DNA of 30,292 bases, taken from positions 404,455-434,746 of the forward strand of contig BFEA01000107.1 in assembly GCA_003427395.1 (NCBI GenBank), given 5' to 3'. The notes beneath the pieces are model-generated. The model saw only the letters and a list, made by a program, of their open reading frames with translations. It did no database searches and was not told the DNA's origin. Shown piece by piece: positions 18,192 to 29,244 of the stretch (position 1 is the stretch's first letter; each line of letters starts with the position of its first letter). A program made the position numbers and the translations under genes. This DNA comes from Chara braunii. Lineage: Eukaryota; Streptophyta; Charophyceae; Charales; Characeae.

Positions 18192-21100
18192 ATGAACACG
18201 GTGGATGCCTTATATGGAAAGGATAAGATCTGGAAGATCTGCAAAAGGCAGGCTGACCTCGACTTACGCTCCCTTAACGTGAACGGCCTGGCCTCAGCAA
18301 AATCCCCCAAAAGGCAAGCCATCTTTGACCAGTTGAGGGGGGTGGGGGGGAGAGACTGGCCTGACATTGTGTGTCTACAAGAAACTCACCTCACGAATAC
18401 CCCGGAGCACGACCACAAACACAAGGAGCTCTGGCCACACCAGGCATACAGAGCCCACGCACCGAGACCCGGAAGTGGGGGCGTAGCAATATGGATCCCT
18501 CCGAATTCCAAGATCGAGATGCTGAATTGGGAAGCAGACCAACAGGAGGGCAGGTGGATCTACTTCCTGGGAATGTTAGAATTGGAGGTGGTCAGCATTT
18601 TGAACATATACGCCCCCAATGAACCGTCGGCACGGCAAGCGTTCTTTGAGTCGCTCAAGGACAAAATTTCGGTAGGGATCCCTGTTATCCTAGTAGGGGA
18701 CTTCAATGCGGCTTCGGATCCCTGTTATGCCCTTTTTATATGGAGAATGACGAGAAAATAATCACGGAGCTCTCACAATCCCTCAACCTCTTCGATACCT
18801 TTTGTCGACACTTTCCCAAAGACCACCGATTCTCTTGCCTACGAAAGACTGGCACGGAGGGTGCGTCCAAATCCCTCATAGACCTGATCCTAGCCTCAAA
18901 AGAGCTTCAAGGCGCCCTTCAATTAATCGATATACTCCCCCACAGTCCCTTCCCGGGTCTGGATCACGCCATGTGTCTGGCTGTTTTCTCCTTCAGACAA
19001 AAGCCGGACTAGGGTACAGGGTTCTATAAACTAAACACATCTCTCCTGAAACTGGACACCTTCAAAAGCTATCTGAAAGACGTGTGGACTTACTGGCAGG
19101 AACAGAGAGCACAGATAAATGACATCCTATGGTTCAACAACGGCCTGGCCTTCCTGGGCCGCAAGTGCAATGAATTCTCAAAACTTTTGGCAGCACGACG
19201 TCACGCAGAAGAGATTGAGACACAACGCCGCCTGTATCAGCTTCAACAGCAGGAACCCGACACAGGCGGCCCGGGCACCGACATAGCTAATGACATTCTA
19301 AAATTGGAAGCGGACCTGCTATCTCACATGGAACGTAGATGGCAGGGAGCTAGAATTCGGGGCAAATTATCTAAACACAACATGGAAGGCGCGATGGATG
19401 CTAGATTTTTCGCAATGGCCAGAATGAAATCCGGGAGATCGGTGATTGAAGCCCTAGAAAATCCCAGAATTCACCGGGGTCCCTTAGCTACATCCACAGC
19501 CGAATGCACAAAAATAGCCCGGGACTACTACCTGGAGCTGTTCACATCCACTAATAGTTACCAGCCCAACGACCAGCGGAGAGTGGAAATCGAGGATTTT
19601 CTGATCCCGTTTACCAAGGCCCTTACGCCACAGCAAAGAGAAGAACTTGATAGTCCCCTGTCCAAGGAGGAAATTAGGGAAGCATTGAGGCAAATGGAGG
19701 AGGAGAAAACCCAAGGCATCGATGGCTTGCCTAAGGAATTATGGGCCTTTTATCTCACAAGACCTCATGTCCTTCTACCATGAGGTCTGGGAGTCTGGCC
19801 GGATGGGAGAATATGTGGGCCAAGGGGTGCTAACCCTTCTCTATAAAAAAGGGGACAGAACAAACATCAGAAACTACAGATCCATCACGCTGCTCACGGT
19901 TACCTACAAACTAATAGCCAAAGCCCTGACTAACCGCTTGGAATCAATAATGACAGACATCATTCACCCGGACCAGACGGGCTTTATCCAAGGAAGAAAC
20001 ATCCAGGACAACATCCTCCTTGTCAACGAAATGATTAAGCTAACCAGACAGTCCCAAAGCAACGCGGCAATCATCTTCATTGACTTTGAAAAAACCTACG
20101 ATCATGTCGACTGGTTCTTCCTCGACAAATGTCTGGAGAAGTTCAATTTTGGACCCGACTTCCGACGTTGGGTTTAAATCCTGCATACAAACGCGGTAAC
20201 CAGGGTCATGGTGAATAATAACCTGGCTCCCCCTATCGACCTACAGAGATCTGTCAGGCAGGGGGACCCGATCGCCCCGTACTTATTCGTAATCGTCATG
20301 GAAGCATTGGCAGCTAACCTCAGGACCCACAAAGATATTAAAAGGATCAGTGTGTCGGCAATACCCAAAGATGCAATCCCATTTTGCTCAATGTTCGCCG
20401 ACGATCTGACTTTAATGGTAGATGCGACCAAAGAATCTATGGAAGGCGTGCAGCGGATGATGGACCGTTTCTGCCTACTATCGGACATGAAAGTAAAGTG
20501 GGGCAACAAAACCCAGGGCTGGTGGATACACCACCAAGGAGTGAGACCCCCAGAACACCCGAGACTCAAGTGGCTCCCCAGGGAAGCCCCGATCAGAGTG
20601 TTGGGGATCTCCCTGACAGCAGAGGGCAGGTCATCGGAGCCGCCATCCACCAACCAGGAATGGATCACGGGTCCCCCCTTAGCGAAAATGACACTATGGA
20701 AGGGCAAACACACTTCCTTATGAGGTCGCGCCCTCATCATCAACAATGTGGTGCTGGCCTCAATGTGGTACAAATCGGCGATTTGGGCGCTGGACAAAAA
20801 AGCTCTCCGCCCCCTGCAATGCCAAATAGTCGTCTTCCTATGGAGAGGGGATCACGATAGACAAAACGTCATCAGCAGAGTGGCGTGGCACTCCATCACT
20901 CAGCCTAAAGCAAAAGGTGGACTCGGGATCATCGACCCGCTCACACAGACAAAGGCGTTGGCCATACAATGGATCAAACGACTTATTTTTAATACGGAAT
21001 CACCTTGGCAAGGCCTGACCTTGGAACAAATCTCGAGACTAGCCCCCCCAANGAAGGAAACNGCAGACCCGTTAATGTGGCTTGAAAACAGAGAATGGCC

Positions 21101-22637
21101 CATACCCAGAGCGACACGTCGGCGGGACTCCCCGCCGGCTACAACAAGACAGACACTCAAGGACGATCTAGTGAATAATCCCTTCTGGCCCAACCTCCTT
21201 AACACCTGGAGAAGCCTCCCCCTACCGGACAAAACTCCACCACAGAGATGGGAGGAGGTGTTGCGGCAACCTCTCTTCGGCAACAGGTGGATAACAAACA
21301 CGAAGGGTCAGACTCTCCACTGCATGGATTCACCATGGCAGGGCTGGGTGAAGCGAGGGATCACAAGGGTACAAGACATATGGGACGCAGCAAACAGGGA
21401 GTGGATTGAACCTGGCCGCCTGCGAGAAAAGTTGAGATACTGTCATCACCCTCAAGAAGCCCTGGAAACGCTGACAGAAATGGTCCCTATAGACTGGCTG
21501 AAAATCATGCGTAAGGGACCGACCCTGCAAATAGATGACTGGGTGGCGTGTCCAGAAAATGTGGGGGGAGTAGGCAGGGTCGTCGCCGTACATCCGGAGG
21601 GGCCCGTAACAGTAAGTTGTTTCCACGTCAAGAAAGGAAACATTCTCCATAGAAGCACTGACNAGNAAACGTCTGTCNTCCCAAAAGCCNAACTTTTCCG
21701 CATCAGGGTGCTNCAAGAAAACCAGCAATGGNTCGCCTTCAGACCATCCACCCCGANCNAGCAACTNCCCCTGGACCCGCTGGAATGGACATGGACAGCT
21801 GCAAGATGGAAAGGAAAAAACTACTCCAAATCACTCTATGGGTTGTCCGTCAAATCAACATACAGGCTCCTCAGACCGAGAACCAACCTGGCCGACCAAG
21901 TGAAAGAGCGATGGCAAGCTCACCTAAACATCGTCCAGGCGGAATTAAGATCAGTCAAATGGTTCAACTTGGCAAAGGAAAAACCCTCCAGGATCGCGTC
22001 ACTTCAGTGGCAGATGGAGCACCGCTGCNTACCAACCAATAACTGGCTTANAGANAGAACAACGTTGGAGCAAAGAGGGCTGNCCCTCCCNTGGTGTAAA
22101 CTCTGCATGAACGCCTTCCCAGCNCGAAAACACCCAGAAACCATAGAGCACATATTCCTCCAATGCCCGGGTGCACTGTGGATGTGGAGATGGTGGGACA
22201 GAATATGGAGCCAACTAGGCACAGACATGACCTGGCCCTGGGATTGGAAAGTGGTGCTCTGTGAAACCTGGCCCGGGGGACTAACAGAACACCTTAACGA
22301 CTACACCACCAATATGCTCACACTGGGACGACGAGCGGTCCTTTGGGCACTATGGAGAAGGCGTTGCACTTATGAGATGGAAGGGGTGAGATTAGAAGGC
22401 CCTGAATTCATTGACAGTGTAATACAGCAGATTCAAACAGAGATAACAGCGAAATGGGATAAGGTCAGATCCAACATCCAAACACTCCAATCGCCCAAAC
22501 ACATTAAACAAAAAATACAAGAATTTTGTTCATGCTGGCTGGGAGGACCCGAGGGTGGAGCAATTGGGAAGGTGGAAGGGAAAGGAGAGTTAAGAGAGAT
22601 AGGTGAGGGGCTACCTGGAGCAATAAATTGCCAATAA
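18192..22637 (+). pseudogene. LINE ORF2: endonuclease, reverse transcriptase, CCHC region
   Basis: Would nick the target and prime reverse transcription there. The AP-type endonuclease starts at ATG 18192: LNVNGL, CLQETHL, GGVAIWI, NIYAPN, VGDFNAA. A 13-bp repeat (18676-18688, 18716-18728) marks an insertion and a frame change. The second frame carries LDHAMCL, a TAG at 19010, and a linker up to about 19750. The third carries RT: NIRNYRSITLL, IFIDFEKTYDHVDW with the first Asp, LQRSVRQGDPIAPYLF, FADD (about 20395), with in-frame TAA at 20175 and TGA at 20721. The C-terminus has C-x2-C (WCKLC, about 22095) and H-x4-C (EHIFLQC, about 22150), like the zf-RVT region of plant L1 elements. Ns occur at 21052-22130. 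Confidence 0.9.
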
Positions 22638-22992
22638 TAGAGAGAGACTACCGCTTGACATTCAACAACTGCGCCAACTTGGATGCAGGGATCCCGCTCA
22701 GACCCCCAGAGGAATTCCCCGACCCCTTCCCACCCCCCCCCAGCTGCCTTGTAGGGATGCAGCGGTATGGTTTATGAGGCGATGACAGTTGCATGACAGA
22801 GAGAGGAGATTCTGAGACTACAAAGCCCAGCAAGGGCTGGCTGAAAGTAAACTGGGAAGAAGGATGTAAACTCAGATGATGACAGGTGGGGGAACTAGGA
22901 AGCGCAGTAGAAATCTGGCGCCAATATATATGGTGAAGAGGTTCCCCCCCTGGCACCCGCATTGCCCAAAGTTATCTACATCGAAACCTGCA
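22638..22992 (+). other. Probable LINE 3' untranslated region
   Basis: Non-coding, no feature recognised. It starts right after the ORF2 stop and ends where homology to a SINE head begins. Confidence 0.4.
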
Positions 22993-23188
22993 CAGTCAAT
23001 CCTCTGGACCCCAGAGTAATCAATGCTGGCAGGTTTCGTCTCCCTTCAGTTCACAATCATCAGTCTCTAAATGGGACGCTGGACCCGCTTTCCAGCAGGT
23101 GCAGCTCCCCACCAATAGATGGAGCCTCCCCTCCGGGTGCAAGTGGTGCCTGCTCTTACCAGCATCACTAGCACTGCGAGGGTGTGTC

Positions 23189-23251
<63 letters not shown>
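22993..23251 (+). mobile_element. SINE family A, long form
   Basis: A head containing GTAATCAATGCTGGCAGG (about 23014-23031), then the module from 23073: GCTGGA/TCCAGC hairpin, CCCCACCAATAGATGGAGCC, CCTGCTCTTACCAGCAT, and 58 A. Head and body both match the minus-strand copy at 29437-29641, which defines a unit of about 200 bp plus tail. Confidence 0.85.
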
Positions 23252-23253
<2 letters not shown>

Positions 23254-24059
23254 ATTAACACATGCCTCTGGAAGAGCCCTGGCCACTGCTCCCCATGAGA
23301 CAGCTTCCCTAGTCATTGAAAACGACAGGCAAGAGGCATTGATTGCTTCCATAATCAGGAAGAATTAACCTCTCACCCTACAACAAATAGACTCACTCTG
23401 GTAAGATACAAGCCAAGAACCCCAGGTCAAGTTGCTCCGGAGCAGTTTGAGAACAGAGGGAAAATCAACCACCTCAGAGCAGCTATACAAAATGGGTGCC
23501 ACCTCGCCCTTGCCACGTGGCAGACACCCCACTACCAGCACATCCTGCGCATCGGCTGTACCAAGTTGATAAGATTGTGATGACAAATACCCCCTCATCT
23601 GATAACACCAGAGAGAATGAGATGTTCGGGGGAATCACTTCATTCAACACACAGATACTTCCGCCGTCAATGTTGGAAGATGAAGAAGATGGTGAAACCN
23701 ACTGAACTTTCTGTGAGGTGGCGTCAACAGGCTTGGCGTGGTTACTCACAACGCAATCACATAGGGCAGTGATAGGGATGTGATTGTGTCCTACCAAATC
23801 TCTTCTCGTCACTGCGGCTTGCCAAGGGGCTATATTAGCACGGGCTATGTGGAGGTGAACGTGCTCCTCCCACAGGAAGAGGCAGGGGCTGAGTTTGGAC
23901 TCTACAGCGGCGGGGCAGCTGGATCATGGGATCGCAAGAGTGGAGCGCTATGTGATGGATTGCACGAACTGAGACTTCAAGCGTTTCAAGGCGACTTCAC
24001 ACAGCGGGCGACTTCACGCAGCGACAGAATCTCCAGTAATTCTTGAGGCATGACCTAAA
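23252..24059. other. Unassigned, possible coding relic
   Basis: 23395-23572 on the plus strand is open for about 60 codons with protein-like composition (LVRYKPRTPGQVAPEQFENR), and 23496-23705 is open in another frame. Neither is recognised. It may be a remnant of an older element lying between the LINE and the next retroposon. Confidence 0.3.
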
Positions 24060-24681
24060 CTTGTTGTTGTTGTTTTCTTGATACGAGAACTTCTTAGAAG
24101 TTAATTTCTTGGATGGTAATTCTGACTTTTTAGTTGATCTCAATTGGTAGTTCGTAATTTTTCTTGTTGATTTCATGATCTGTTTTCAGAAGCGTTATGG
24201 TTTCTCTCGTACACAATTGATTGTCGATTCGTTTTTTTTGCTTAGTATTTCCTGACTCAATTGATTGTCAATTTTTTGTTGTCATTAGTATTCCCGATTT
24301 ACTGTTTGAGCGATTTCTTGAACCTTGGGTTCTGGATATCAGAGTCGTGTCTGTTCGGACATCAGAAGTGATTCCCTATTCTGTTCCTTATTTGGATTCT
24401 CAAATCTTATCAAATCGTATTTGCAATATTACCTTCATCGCGGTTGATTTCCTGAATTTCCTGAATTTGATGCTTAATTCATGATTCAAACTTTTTTTTA
24501 TTCCAGACTTATTGTCTGAGCGATTTCTCTTATTCCCATCTTACCTCTATCTCGATGGATTTTCTGAATTCGATGCTAATCAGTTTTTACCCAAGTAGTT
24601 AGTCTTACAAGGGAGTCTCAATTGTGATGTTGTGAGATCGGGGTCAGAGGTGTTGGAGTGGATATCTCCTTTAGGGTTGGA

Positions 24682-25016
24682 GTCCCTCCCTGCGAGGGTT
24701 ACACAAGGTGGGTGGTGTGACCTTTGAGAGGGTAGGGACCGTATTGAGGGTTTGTCCTTCTTTAGGCCACGCTGATTTTCGGGTTGGATCAGCTATGGCG
24801 GTTGGGGAGAGAGGACAAGGGGTGCTGACGTCAGCAGGGTGAGAGTTGAGAGGGTTGTTCCACTTGGAGGAGGTGGAGCAGGAAGATAGGGGGATCTTTT
24901 GCTTTGCGGGGGCATACTCTAGGGGGTATTGTATGCGACTGAGGGAGCAGGAGGGGTATCCTGGGGGTTGTTTTGAACTGGGGCGGGGAGGTGAGGGAGC
25001 GCCTTCCCGCGAAGGC
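24682..25016 (+). repeat. Hairpin cluster
   Basis: A nested pair: outer 24682-24691 with 24730-24739 (nine of ten), inner 24697-24704 with 24715-24722 (eight, one G-T), loop AAGGTGGGTG. Then 24823-24836 (14-bp palindrome), 24856-24863 with 24873-24880 (loop TTGGAGGAG), 24912-24917 with 24931-24936, and 25001-25006 with 25011-25016. Confidence 0.7.
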
Positions 25017-25378
25017 AGTAAACAAACAAGGGGTCGTTTTTTCAGGGGAGTAATCCCTTTGGCTCTTGTGACCCCTTTTATATGTATCTGAGACTTCAAT
25101 AGGCGCTGAAGTTTCCATGGGGAGAGAGGGTTGTTCTTTTCCCTCTCCCTGTGGGAATAGTGGGCGTTTAAATGTTCATGTGATTCTTCAGGATTTTGTG
25201 TGCTTGTTGTTTTTTAATTTTGTGAAATTCTTGCTAGCATAATTTTAGTTGACGCCGGATAGCAAGAAGGGGAAGATTGGTCCTAAGGTTGCTAGGCAAG
25301 TGTGGTGGGTGCACGGGCAGAGGAGGGATTAGTGCTCAGGGGGTAGATCTAACTAGAAGGGCGGGGTGGGGTGGCAAT

Positions 25379-26245
25379 GGTCGGTGCTGGAGCGTAGGTG
25401 CTCTGTAACCAGGGGTGGAGCTTGAGACTATTGGAGCTATGCCGAAGGTGGAAGGCATAACCATCCTGTTCAATGCAGTTGAAGCCGGGGCAGTGACCCT
25501 GTAACCGTTGGGGCTTTTTAGCTAAGGACGTTGTCGAGGGAGGAAGACACTTCCTGACCGTCAGAATCATCTCGGTCGGTACTGGGGCAGTTGGTGTTGC
25601 CCTGTCATCCCAGCAGGGGGGTATGAAACCTAGCGAGTTCTGGTAGGAGGACTGAACATCCGGGCTACAGTCTTTCCTCTGTGGTGCGAGGAGAGAGCTG
25701 GATTGTTGGTGGTTTTTGTTTTCCTCTCTTCTTGTTTTTAGGCCAATCAGACTTTTCTCGTATGTTCCTAGTCTAAGTTCTTATGAAATTTTCTGATGGG
25801 TTGCTGCCTATGATCAGGGAGATGGTGGATAGAATGTCAGGGGGGAAGGAAAAGGTGAGAAAAAAAAAGATGGGAGGAAGCAAGAGGGTTTCAACATGGG
25901 AAGGGACGTCTGTCTAAGTAAGTAGGTCAGAAGGACAAAGTTGGGACGACGCAGACCGGTGCTGGAGCTTTTGCTCTGTAATCTGGGGGAGCAAGAGGTA
26001 TGTGGAATTATGCCGAGGGAGGAAGGCATAACCAGTTTTTCCGACGTAGCTGATGCCGTTTTTTTTTCGCTGTAACTTAGGGGCGTGTGGCTAATCAAGA
26101 GTGTCGAGGGAGGAAGGCACTCTTTGTTGTATGAACCAGGCTGGTCGGTACTGGGAAAACTTGTGTTGCTCTGTAACCCTAGCATAGGGGGGTATGAGAT
26201 CAGCTGAGTTCTGGTACGAGGACTAAACGCTTGGACTTAACGTTT
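25379..26245 (+). repeat. Two blocks of alternating type I and type II hairpins
   Basis: Type I loops begin TGTAAC or TGTAAT and end GGGG (25404, 25500, 25977, 26071); related third copies lie near 25600 and 26173. Type II loops are GAGGGAGGAA (26015, 26106, 25536) or GAAGGTGGAA (25444). Type II stems: 25438-25443 with 25454-25459; 25532-25535 with 25546-25549; 26008-26014 with 26025-26031; 26097-26105 with 26116-26124. Both blocks end with TTCTGGTA-GAGGACT. Confidence 0.75.
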
Positions 26246-26439
26246 TTTCGCTTGTCAATAGGAGGTTTTAGTTAGGATCTTTTGTTTCCAGGTTTGGATT
26301 GTGGTTGGGTAGATCATATACAGTTTTCTGAGAACTGCAGTTGTTTCTCATAGGTAATTGACTGATTGTTTTCCTAGCCGAAGCCGGGTAATGGCCCCGG
26401 AATTTCAAATGTGTTACATAATCTCAGTTGTACTTCAAA

Positions 26440-26519
26440 GGGACGCTGAGCCCGGTTCTCAGCACGTGATGCTCCCCACGAATAGATTGGAGCTTTTGTC
26501 CCAAAAAAAAAAAAAAAAA
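26440..26519 (+). repeat. Shared SINE-type 3' module, short form
   Basis: GGGACGCTGAG hairpin with arms GCTGAG/CTCAGC, CCCCACGAATAGATTGGAGC, then 17 A. Directly followed by the old LINE sequence at 26520. Confidence 0.85.
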
Positions 26520-26900
26520 GTAGCTTGGATGGTATTAGTCTCAAGGCCGATGGCACCCCGGGCTCTTTCGGCCGGGCTTGGGTGGAAAGAGGAGTTTCCC
26601 AGATTAAGGACATCTGGGATTTCACAGCAGAAGAATGGTTGCCTCTACATCGACTTAAACGCAAGCTGCCTCGCCTGCGTCAAACAGAAGTCAATTATGG
26701 AAACCTGTTGAGTAGCATCCCTATTTATTGGGCCTCTCTACTACCGGCCTGGGCTGAACATGGCCCAGGAGCCTGGGTCTGTCGTCCCAAAAATTCCACA
26801 AGGCATGAGGGTACAGGTATGGACCCGGAAGCCGGGAACCTTTTTAAACCATCCCCTCACTCATGCTGAAGACAGGGTCATGGACACAACGGTCGGAATG

Positions 26901-27058
26901 TTTTTTTTTTTTTTTTTTTTTTTTTTTTNTTTTTTTAAAACGAAACAACCCGAGCGAATGCTAGGGATGCTGATAAGAGCAGGCACCCCTAGCACTGTCG
27001 GGGAGGCTCCATCTATTGGTGGGGAGCAACACCTGCTGGAAAGCGGGTCCAGCGTCCC
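26901..27058 (-). mobile_element. SINE family A
   Basis: Minus strand: GGGACGCTGGACCCGC hairpin, CCCCACCAATAGATGGAGCC, TGCTCTTATCAGCATCCCTA, then about 36 A (one N). It interrupts the old LINE fragment. The long-form head is absent. Confidence 0.85.
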
Positions 27059-27548
27059 TGCACATTGTAGTTGATTGTGTGAATAGTCATACAATTGTGG
27101 AGATTTGCAAGCTACCGGGCTCACCTATATGAAGAGTAATTAGGATGGAAGAACTACGGAGACTGATGTTATTGCGCCAGGTCTGGCAAAATCTGTCGGA
27201 CAAAAAGACAGAGGCTTGTCTCCTAGTGGAAGACGCTGACAATTTTCAAATTGAACCACTGCTATATGGTTGGCGAGAACTGTCGGATCAAAATTCAAAG
27301 CTTCCTGCTACGCTGTACTCTTCGAAGACTGGCATAATTCAGATCTTAAGGGCAGCTGCAGTAGAAAAAACAACATGTGGTTGCAGCTTCAGACAGGCTC
27401 TCAATGGAACCTGGCTTCGAGTTGGGTGATCTGGATTTATTTGCCCACTGGCCGGCTCTGAAAGTGATGGGCTCTCAGAAACAAGCTAGCCTCATTTGGT
27501 TACAACTGCTGTTAGTTACCCCATCGGCGACATGGTTGGCGTCTAAAG

Positions 27549-27692
27549 GAATGGAAATCTCAAACCAGTGTATCTGTTGTAAGTGGGGATGGGAAACTCA
27601 TTTCCATATTTGGCTTTACTGAATGGAAATCTCAAACCAGTGTATCTGTTGTAAGTGGGGATGGGAAACTCATTTCCATATTTGGCTTTACT
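27549..27692. repeat. Perfect 72-bp tandem duplication
   Basis: 27549-27620 equals 27621-27692. It lies in the LINE CCHC region; the unit is 24 codons and the junction reads TAC-TGA-ATG, a stop. Confidence 0.97.
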
Positions 27693-28101
27693 GTCCTTTT
27701 TCTGCCCGGAATGGTGGAAGACGAGATGGAAAGAGCTGGCAGGAGATAACGTCCACTGGTCTCAAGAAAGGTCCCTCTATGGCTTGATGAAGGGAAAATG
27801 CGATCTATCCTCTGGGTTGGCTTACATGGCCCTTGCCTGCAGGGGAGCAATCATGGAAACTCTATGGAAGGCCAGGAATAAAGCTGTTTTCAGCCAGGAT
27901 CGCGTTGTCGTCCCGAGCTTGATCTCGTCCATTAAGACTTTAATTAGACTCGGTATCAGAGTAGATTGGCATCCTTCCCATCCTCAGGCTCAGAAGAGTC
28001 GGTATTGGTTCTCCCAAACCTGGGCTAGAAATGGCTGTTGTGCTTCGGTCTCTACTGAAGGAAAGCTGGTTTTCGCAGATTGGCTACTCTCAGACAAGTG
28101 A

Positions 28102-28464
28102 GGACAGGAGTGCCGTGAAGATAGGCCCTCATATCAGAGGATACTATAGAAAGGACAGAAGGGCCACTGGATTAGGCCCTCACATGTGGAGCAGCAGAAT
28201 TGTTAGGCCGGGGTTTTAGGTCACTTTTTAGCATAGTCAATGTATAGTCATGCAAGTACCGTAGAGACCCCCTTCTTAGCTTAGGAGCTAAGCCTTAGAA
28301 TTGTTAGTAGTTGTTCTTGGTTTGTTTACTCACCTTAGTCTTTCATCTTGTTTATCTGCTAGATAGGTCCTGTTGTTTTATCTTGCTGGTTCTAGTACGT
28401 GAATGGTGCTTTGAAGCGACAACTCATTTTCGGGTCCACTGGTCCCGTAAGAAGCGAAACTGGG
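28102..28464. other. No gene seen
   Basis: Possibly the 3' untranslated remainder of the old LINE. It contains a perfect 7-bp hairpin with a 4-nt loop (28275-28281 with 28286-28292). Confidence 0.35.
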
Positions 28465-28637
28465 TAAGGCTCCCAGCATGACTCATCCCGGCTAGACTGT
28501 GAGGACCCTAAGGCCCCCAGCATGACTCATTCCGGGTAGACTGTGAGGACCCCGGCCTCAGAACCGTTCATAAAAATATCAGCCTTAGGCACTTGGCCCT
28601 ATTATAAAAAAGAAAGAAAAGAAGGAAAAAAGAAAAA
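28465..28637 (+). mobile_element. SINE family B with internal duplication
   Basis: TAGACTGTGAGGACC occurs twice, as a tandem duplication of about 45 bp (about 28470-28512, 28515-28555), then CCCCGGCCTCA, AATATCAGCC and an A-rich tail with G interruptions. The body matches 12161-12313 on the opposite strand. Confidence 0.75.
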
Positions 28638-28902
28638 AAAGATATTCCCCCAGCACACCCCCACTTCCTATTGCCCTCCTTTAGGAGGCCACTTTTTTTT
28701 TTTCTTTACCGTCCAATTACACTATCTTTTGTTTTCGCCAGGAAAGAAATCAGAGCACCTACGCATCGAACTCGGTGGAAGGATACAAAAAAGGAGCCTG
28801 GACAGCGATGAGGGTCCAACAACAGTTTGTCTCATCTGCTGCAAAATTACATCTGATAGGATGAGTCCACTGACACAGCGTGACACACAATTGCATGTAC
28901 CA

Positions 28903-29022
28903 CAAGAAACACACTCAGCAACGCTCTCAACCGCACTTCACACTGCACACTGCAATATGCGACAAGAAACACACTCAGGAACACCCTCAACTACACCTCA
29001 CACAGCACAATCCAATGTGCAA
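28903..29022. repeat. 60-bp imperfect tandem repeat, two copies
   Basis: Both units start CAAGAAACACACTCAG; the offset is exactly 60. The surrounding open frame is C/A-rich and not recognised. Confidence 0.8.
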
Positions 29023-29244
29023 CATTACATACACAGACACAGACACAAACAGCACAAGGCAACAAGTAGATAGACGGTAAGCGACAGTCAACAGCTCACA
29101 GTAACAACATTATAATTGATAACTTGTTGAATGCTTCATCAAAAACAGGNCTGACAGAGTGCTGGGCCGCTCACCGCCCAGCCCCCTCATGCATACTGAC
29201 ATTTTATGCTCGCACTACTTTCATTGTTTACAGTGTACTCTACA

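Larger units (their letters stand above)
17000..23251 (+). mobile_element. L1-type LINE, nearly full length, degenerate
   Basis: ORF1, then ORF2 (endonuclease, RT, C-terminal CCHC region), then a 3' untranslated stretch and 58 A. The left edge lies between about 16990 and 17030; ORF1 has no ATG, so the 5' end is probably truncated. It is uncertain whether the poly(A) at 23194-23251 belongs to the LINE or to the SINE at 22993-23251. If it belongs to the SINE, the LINE ends before 22993. Confidence 0.75.
24060..26519 (+). mobile_element. Hairpin-array retroposon, copy 2
   Basis: 24060-24650 is T-rich with short repeats (TGAGCGATTTCT twice, TCAATTGATTGTC-like twice). 24682-25016 is a run of strong hairpins. 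25379-25670 and 25955-26245 are two related blocks with alternating hairpin types. A CCGGGTAATGGCCCCGG hairpin at 26383 and the shared module at 26440 lead to a 17-base A tail. Plan and tail match copy 1 (8971-10275), but the hairpin sequences differ. No protein is recognised. The 5' limit is a guess based on composition. Confidence 0.55.
26520..28101 (+). pseudogene. Old LINE ORF2 fragment, C-terminal region
   Basis: Matches the young LINE from its GWVKRGITRVQDIWDAANREW segment onward: here AWVERGVSQIKDIWDFTAEEW, later WASLLPAWAEH, ASLIWLQLLLV, ISNQCICCKW and HFHIWLYCPF (the CCHC region), and GAIMETLWKARNKAVF near the end. It is broken by frameshifts, a SINE (26901-27058) and a 72-bp tandem duplication whose junction creates a stop. 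It picks up about where the 16390-16995 fragment leaves off. Confidence 0.75.

Noticed and set aside
24671-25099. 142-codon antisense frame
   Set aside because: It is the complement of the G-rich hairpin cluster; Pro/Ser-rich low complexity.
25379-26245. Hammerhead-type ribozyme in the hairpin blocks
   Set aside because: I looked for the CTGANGA and GAAA core and did not find it in a suitable arrangement.
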